The notes under the pieces: model-generated
Databases searched by the model: none
Seen by the model: the letters and a program-made list of their open reading frames with translations, nothing else
What the model was told of the DNA's origin: nothing
Part shown: piece by piece, positions 6,189-8,001 of the stretch
Position numbering within the stretch: the stretch's first letter is position 1
How the letters are laid out: each line of letters starts with the position of its first letter
DNA from: Planctomycetota bacterium
Lineage (GTDB): Bacteria; Planctomycetota; UBA8108; UBA1146; JAJFFE01
Direction: 5' to 3'
Assembly: GCA_020425835.1 (NCBI GenBank)
Contig: JAGQRC010000128.1
Location: 1-8,001 of the forward strand
DNA: 8,001 nt
Translations under genes and position numbers: made by a program

Positions 6189-6875
6189 ATGTCGCGCCGT
6201 GTCTCCGACAGTGTTCTCGATCCCTGGATCGCCCCCGCGGTCCCCCACCTCTACCGCGCGCTGCATCTTCCGCGTGCGCTCCCGCCCGAGGCGATCGTGA
6301 TCGCGGGGCACATCGTCGCGCTCCTCGGCGCAGTGGGCTTCGCGCTGTCGACCTCGACGCGCTGGGGCGGGTTCCTCGCGGCGGCGGGCGTCCTGGGCAA
6401 CCACCTGTGCGACATGGTCGACGGCACCCATGCTCGCCGCACCGGACAATGCCGAAACGGTGGAGAGCTCCTCGACCACTTCTTCGATCCGCTGAGCTTC
6501 TCCGCCTGGATGATCGGGCTCGGTTGGGCGTGCGGACGCACGGAGCTGGCGATCGTCGGCATCCTCTTCGTCTACGCCACGGCGGTGCTGACGAACATCC
6601 GCGCGAAGATGACCGGAGAGTTCCGGCTGTCGAAGGTCGGTCCGACGGAGTTCAAGGCGTTGCTGGCCCTCTTCGGCACCGCGCTCGGGACCTTGGCGTT
6701 CGCGGCCCCCGATCGGGCCGTCTTCGCGGCGACAGTCGGATTCACCGCGCTCTGTGTCGCCGGCGCGGCTCAACTCGTCGTCGGCGTCGTGCGTTCGGTC
6801 CGGGCGGTCGATCGCGACGGCGCGAAGCCCGACACGTCCGAGTGGGAGTGGCGGGGCGCGTCGTCACGGAGTTGA
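6189..6875 (+). CDS. CDP-alcohol phosphatidyltransferase family protein, choline/ethanolamine-phosphotransferase-like
   Basis: A 228-residue integral membrane enzyme with about six hydrophobic segments (roughly 35-54, 59-73, 103-116, 118-136, 157-173, 178-204). The family signature D-x2-D-G-x2-A-R-x8-G-x3-D-x3-D is complete at 75-100 (D75, D78, G79, A82, R83, G92, D96, D100). These residues bind the CDP moiety and two divalent metals, and transfer the phospho-alcohol group to an acceptor. The local wording, ARRTG followed by GELLDHFFD, and the later GPTE (151-154), resemble eukaryotic choline/ethanolamine phosphotransferases more than bacterial PgsA or PssA, although those enzymes are nearly 400 residues long. 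The substrate cannot be named: diacylglycerol, inositol phosphate or another polyol is possible. The start is set by the strong site at 6176. The C-terminal tail (about 205-228) is polar and cytoplasmic-looking. The last 12 bases overlap the end of the convergent methyltransferase gene. Confidence 0.88.
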   Translation: MSRRVSDSVLDPWIAPAVPHLYRALHLPRALPPEAIVIAGHIVALLGAVGFALSTSTRWGGFLAAAGVLGNHLCDMVDGTHARRTGQCRNGGELLDHFFDPLSFSAWMIGLGWACGRTELAIVGILFVYATAVLTNIRAKMTGEFRLSKVGPTEFKALLALFGTALGTLAFAAPDRAVFAATVGFTALCVAGAAQLVVGVVRSVRAVDRDGAKPDTSEWEWRGASSRS

Positions 6876-7589
6876 GTCGGATCGGTGCGCACCGGCTCGG
6901 GCGATGTAGAGCCCGCGGTTCGCGAAGCCCTCCGCTTCACGGAAGACCTCCAGGCCGGCCTCTTCGAGCGCTCGAGTGACCTCTTCATCCGTCGCGAGGA
7001 ACATCTCGTGACGTTCGATCACGTGCTCGATCCCCTCGACGGTACCGACCAAGTGGTGCATCTCCATGACCGCCAGACGCCCCTCGACGCGACTGACGTT
7101 CATCCGAGCGATCTTGAGTTCGGGCCGATCGACGGTGTTCATGTGGAGCGTGTCGGGCCGGAACGCCTCCGGCGTGAACCACGGTTCGATGATCGCGATG
7201 CCGCGCGGACGCAGGTGACGGGAAATCGATCGACACGCCGACTGCAGCGCCTCGAGGTCGGGCGCGTAGCCGATGGAGCTGAACAGGCAGGTGACCACGT
7301 CGAAGGATCGTCCGAGGTCGAAGTCGATCAGATCCGCCTCGAAGAACGTGACATGAGGAAGTCGAGCACGAGCCACCTCGAGCATCCGTGGCTCGAGGTC
7401 GGCGCCGCACACGTCGAAGTCGCCGACGAGATGCTCGAGATGCCGCGCGGTGCCACAACCGAGGTCCAAGAGGGTCCGCGGGGAGGCGGAGTGGTACTTC
7501 CCGATCAGCTCCTGGAGTCGCGCCGCTTCGCCGGCGTAGTCCTTCCAGTCGTAGATGGCGTCGTATCGGTGCGCCATTCGGTCGTACAT
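6864..7589 (-). CDS. SAM-dependent methyltransferase, DesVI/TylM1-like
   Basis: A 241-residue soluble class I (Rossmann-fold) methyltransferase. Motif I is TLLDLGCGTARHLEHL (39-54), an acidic residue closes strand 2 (D64 in GADLEP), and EADLIDF (84-90) and SFDVVTCLFSSIGY (95-108) form the next strands. The N-terminal YDAIYDWKDYAGEA (9-22), FSSIGY and EPWFTPEAF (135-143) closely follow DesVI and TylM1, which N,N-dimethylate the amino group of TDP-3-amino-3,6-dideoxyhexoses in macrolide pathways. No sugar-nucleotide or polyketide genes are nearby, so the substrate here is unknown; a sugar amine or another small amine is a guess. ATG at 7589 is preceded by a GGGAAGG site about 10 bases upstream. 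It lies 34 bases after the stop of the gene at 7624, suggesting one transcript, and ends 12 bases inside the convergent phosphotransferase gene. Confidence 0.88.
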   Translation of the reverse strand: MYDRMAHRYDAIYDWKDYAGEAARLQELIGKYHSASPRTLLDLGCGTARHLEHLVGDFDVCGADLEPRMLEVARARLPHVTFFEADLIDFDLGRSFDVVTCLFSSIGYAPDLEALQSACRSISRHLRPRGIAIIEPWFTPEAFRPDTLHMNTVDRPELKIARMNVSRVEGRLAVMEMHHLVGTVEGIEHVIERHEMFLATDEEVTRALEEAGLEVFREAEGFANRGLYIARAGAHRSDSTP

Positions 7590-7623
7590 GAGTCGCGGCC
7601 TTCCCGGTGAGCTCTTCTGGAGG

Positions 7624-7998
7624 TCACTGTTCCTGGGACCGGTCCCGGCGGTACTTCGCCCACCAGACTTGGATCAGGTCGGAGGTGTCGTTGGCCAGCG
7701 CGCGCTGGACTTCCTCACCATCGGGCGTCGCGAACCAGATGACGTCGGCGGTCAACACGGACCGATTCCGAGTGTTCTCTTGATGGGCGAGCCGGACGAT
7801 CACCGGTGGCGCGCTCCCGAACGAGAAGTAGGCCTCGCGGTCGGCCGGCGGAAGCTTCGATCGGTCGAACCGGAACTCCGACGCCATGGTGGACGGATCG
7901 TTGGGCTGGAACCCGCGGTGCTCGAGGACGAGCGCGAGACGATCGAAAGCGGCGACGTGGTCCGGCGCCCGATCCGCCGGCGCGGCCGACTGCATCAC
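7624..7998 (-). CDS. Uncharacterised small protein (may begin outside the window)
   Basis: A frame of at least 124 codons that I do not recognise. It reads like a genuine soluble protein: mixed polarity, alternating hydrophobic strands such as PPVIVRLAH (64-72) and VLTADVIWFATPDG (80-93), and a C-terminal helix containing IQVWWAKYRRD. There is no signal peptide or membrane segment. Two adjacent start codons are possible, GTG at 7998 and ATG at 7995, but the frame is still open at the right edge, so the true start may lie outside and no ribosome binding site can be assessed. The gap to the methyltransferase is only 34 bases, so the two are probably co-transcribed and may act together. It could be a small regulatory or accessory protein; there is no evidence for a specific function. 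Confidence 0.6.
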   Translation of the reverse strand: MMQSAAPADRAPDHVAAFDRLALVLEHRGFQPNDPSTMASEFRFDRSKLPPADREAYFSFGSAPPVIVRLAHQENTRNRSVLTADVIWFATPDGEEVQRALANDTSDLIQVWWAKYRRDRSQEQ

Positions 7999-8001
7999 TT
8001 G

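Noticed and set aside
5838..6773. 311-codon minus-strand frame opposite the phosphotransferase
   Set aside because: Charged, low-complexity shadow that overlaps a gene with a complete catalytic motif and clear membrane helices.
6885..7610. 241-codon plus-strand frame opposite the methyltransferase
   Set aside because: Antisense shadow; the minus frame has the complete SAM-binding motif and family-wide similarity.

Overview
The window is high-GC bacterial DNA, densely packed with protein-coding genes whose codons mostly end in G or C. There are no rRNA or tRNA genes, insertion sequences or CRISPR arrays that I can recognise. The genes suggest a free-living, metabolically ordinary, probably Gram-negative bacterium from a high-GC lineage such as Planctomycetota or Myxococcota. 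That placement is inference: the main hint is the C-terminal half of the left-edge FHA protein, which loosely resembles planctomycete DUF1549-type sequence. Nothing here fixes the phylum.

Layout, left to right. (1) 1-1558, minus: an FHA-domain membrane protein whose C-terminus lies beyond the left edge. (2) 1681-3950, minus: two genes overlapping by 4 bases (GTGA). The upstream gene is a DprE1-type FAD oxidase and the downstream one a UbiA-family polyprenyl-phosphate phosphoribosyltransferase. Together they resemble the first steps of the mycobacterial route to polyprenyl-phosphoryl-arabinose; a DprE2-type reductase is not in the window. (3) 3951-4305: a divergent promoter region with an AT-rich core, a 9-bp direct repeat close to both candidate promoters, and a structured leader before pckA. 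(4) 4306-5883, plus: ATP-dependent phosphoenolpyruvate carboxykinase, complete with all main active-site motifs. (5) 5884-6188: a non-coding gap with a strong stem-loop that has a competing alternative stem. (6) 6189-6875, plus: a small CDP-alcohol phosphotransferase with a near-ideal ribosome binding site and a motif that looks like eukaryotic choline/ethanolamine phosphotransferases. (7) 6864-7589, minus: a DesVI/TylM1-like SAM-dependent methyltransferase whose end overlaps the previous gene tail-to-tail by 12 bases. (8) 7624-7998, minus: a short uncharacterised protein that may begin beyond the right edge and is probably co-transcribed with the methyltransferase.

Functionally, the window combines central carbon metabolism (pckA) with envelope chemistry (polyprenyl-linked pentose and phospholipid head-group transfer) and an unassigned small-molecule or sugar methyltransferase. 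I do not see one coherent novel multi-gene system. The items most worth a second look are the DprE1/UbiA pair, the half-size eukaryote-like CDP-alcohol phosphotransferase, the architecture of the edge FHA protein, and the paired repeat at the divergent promoters.
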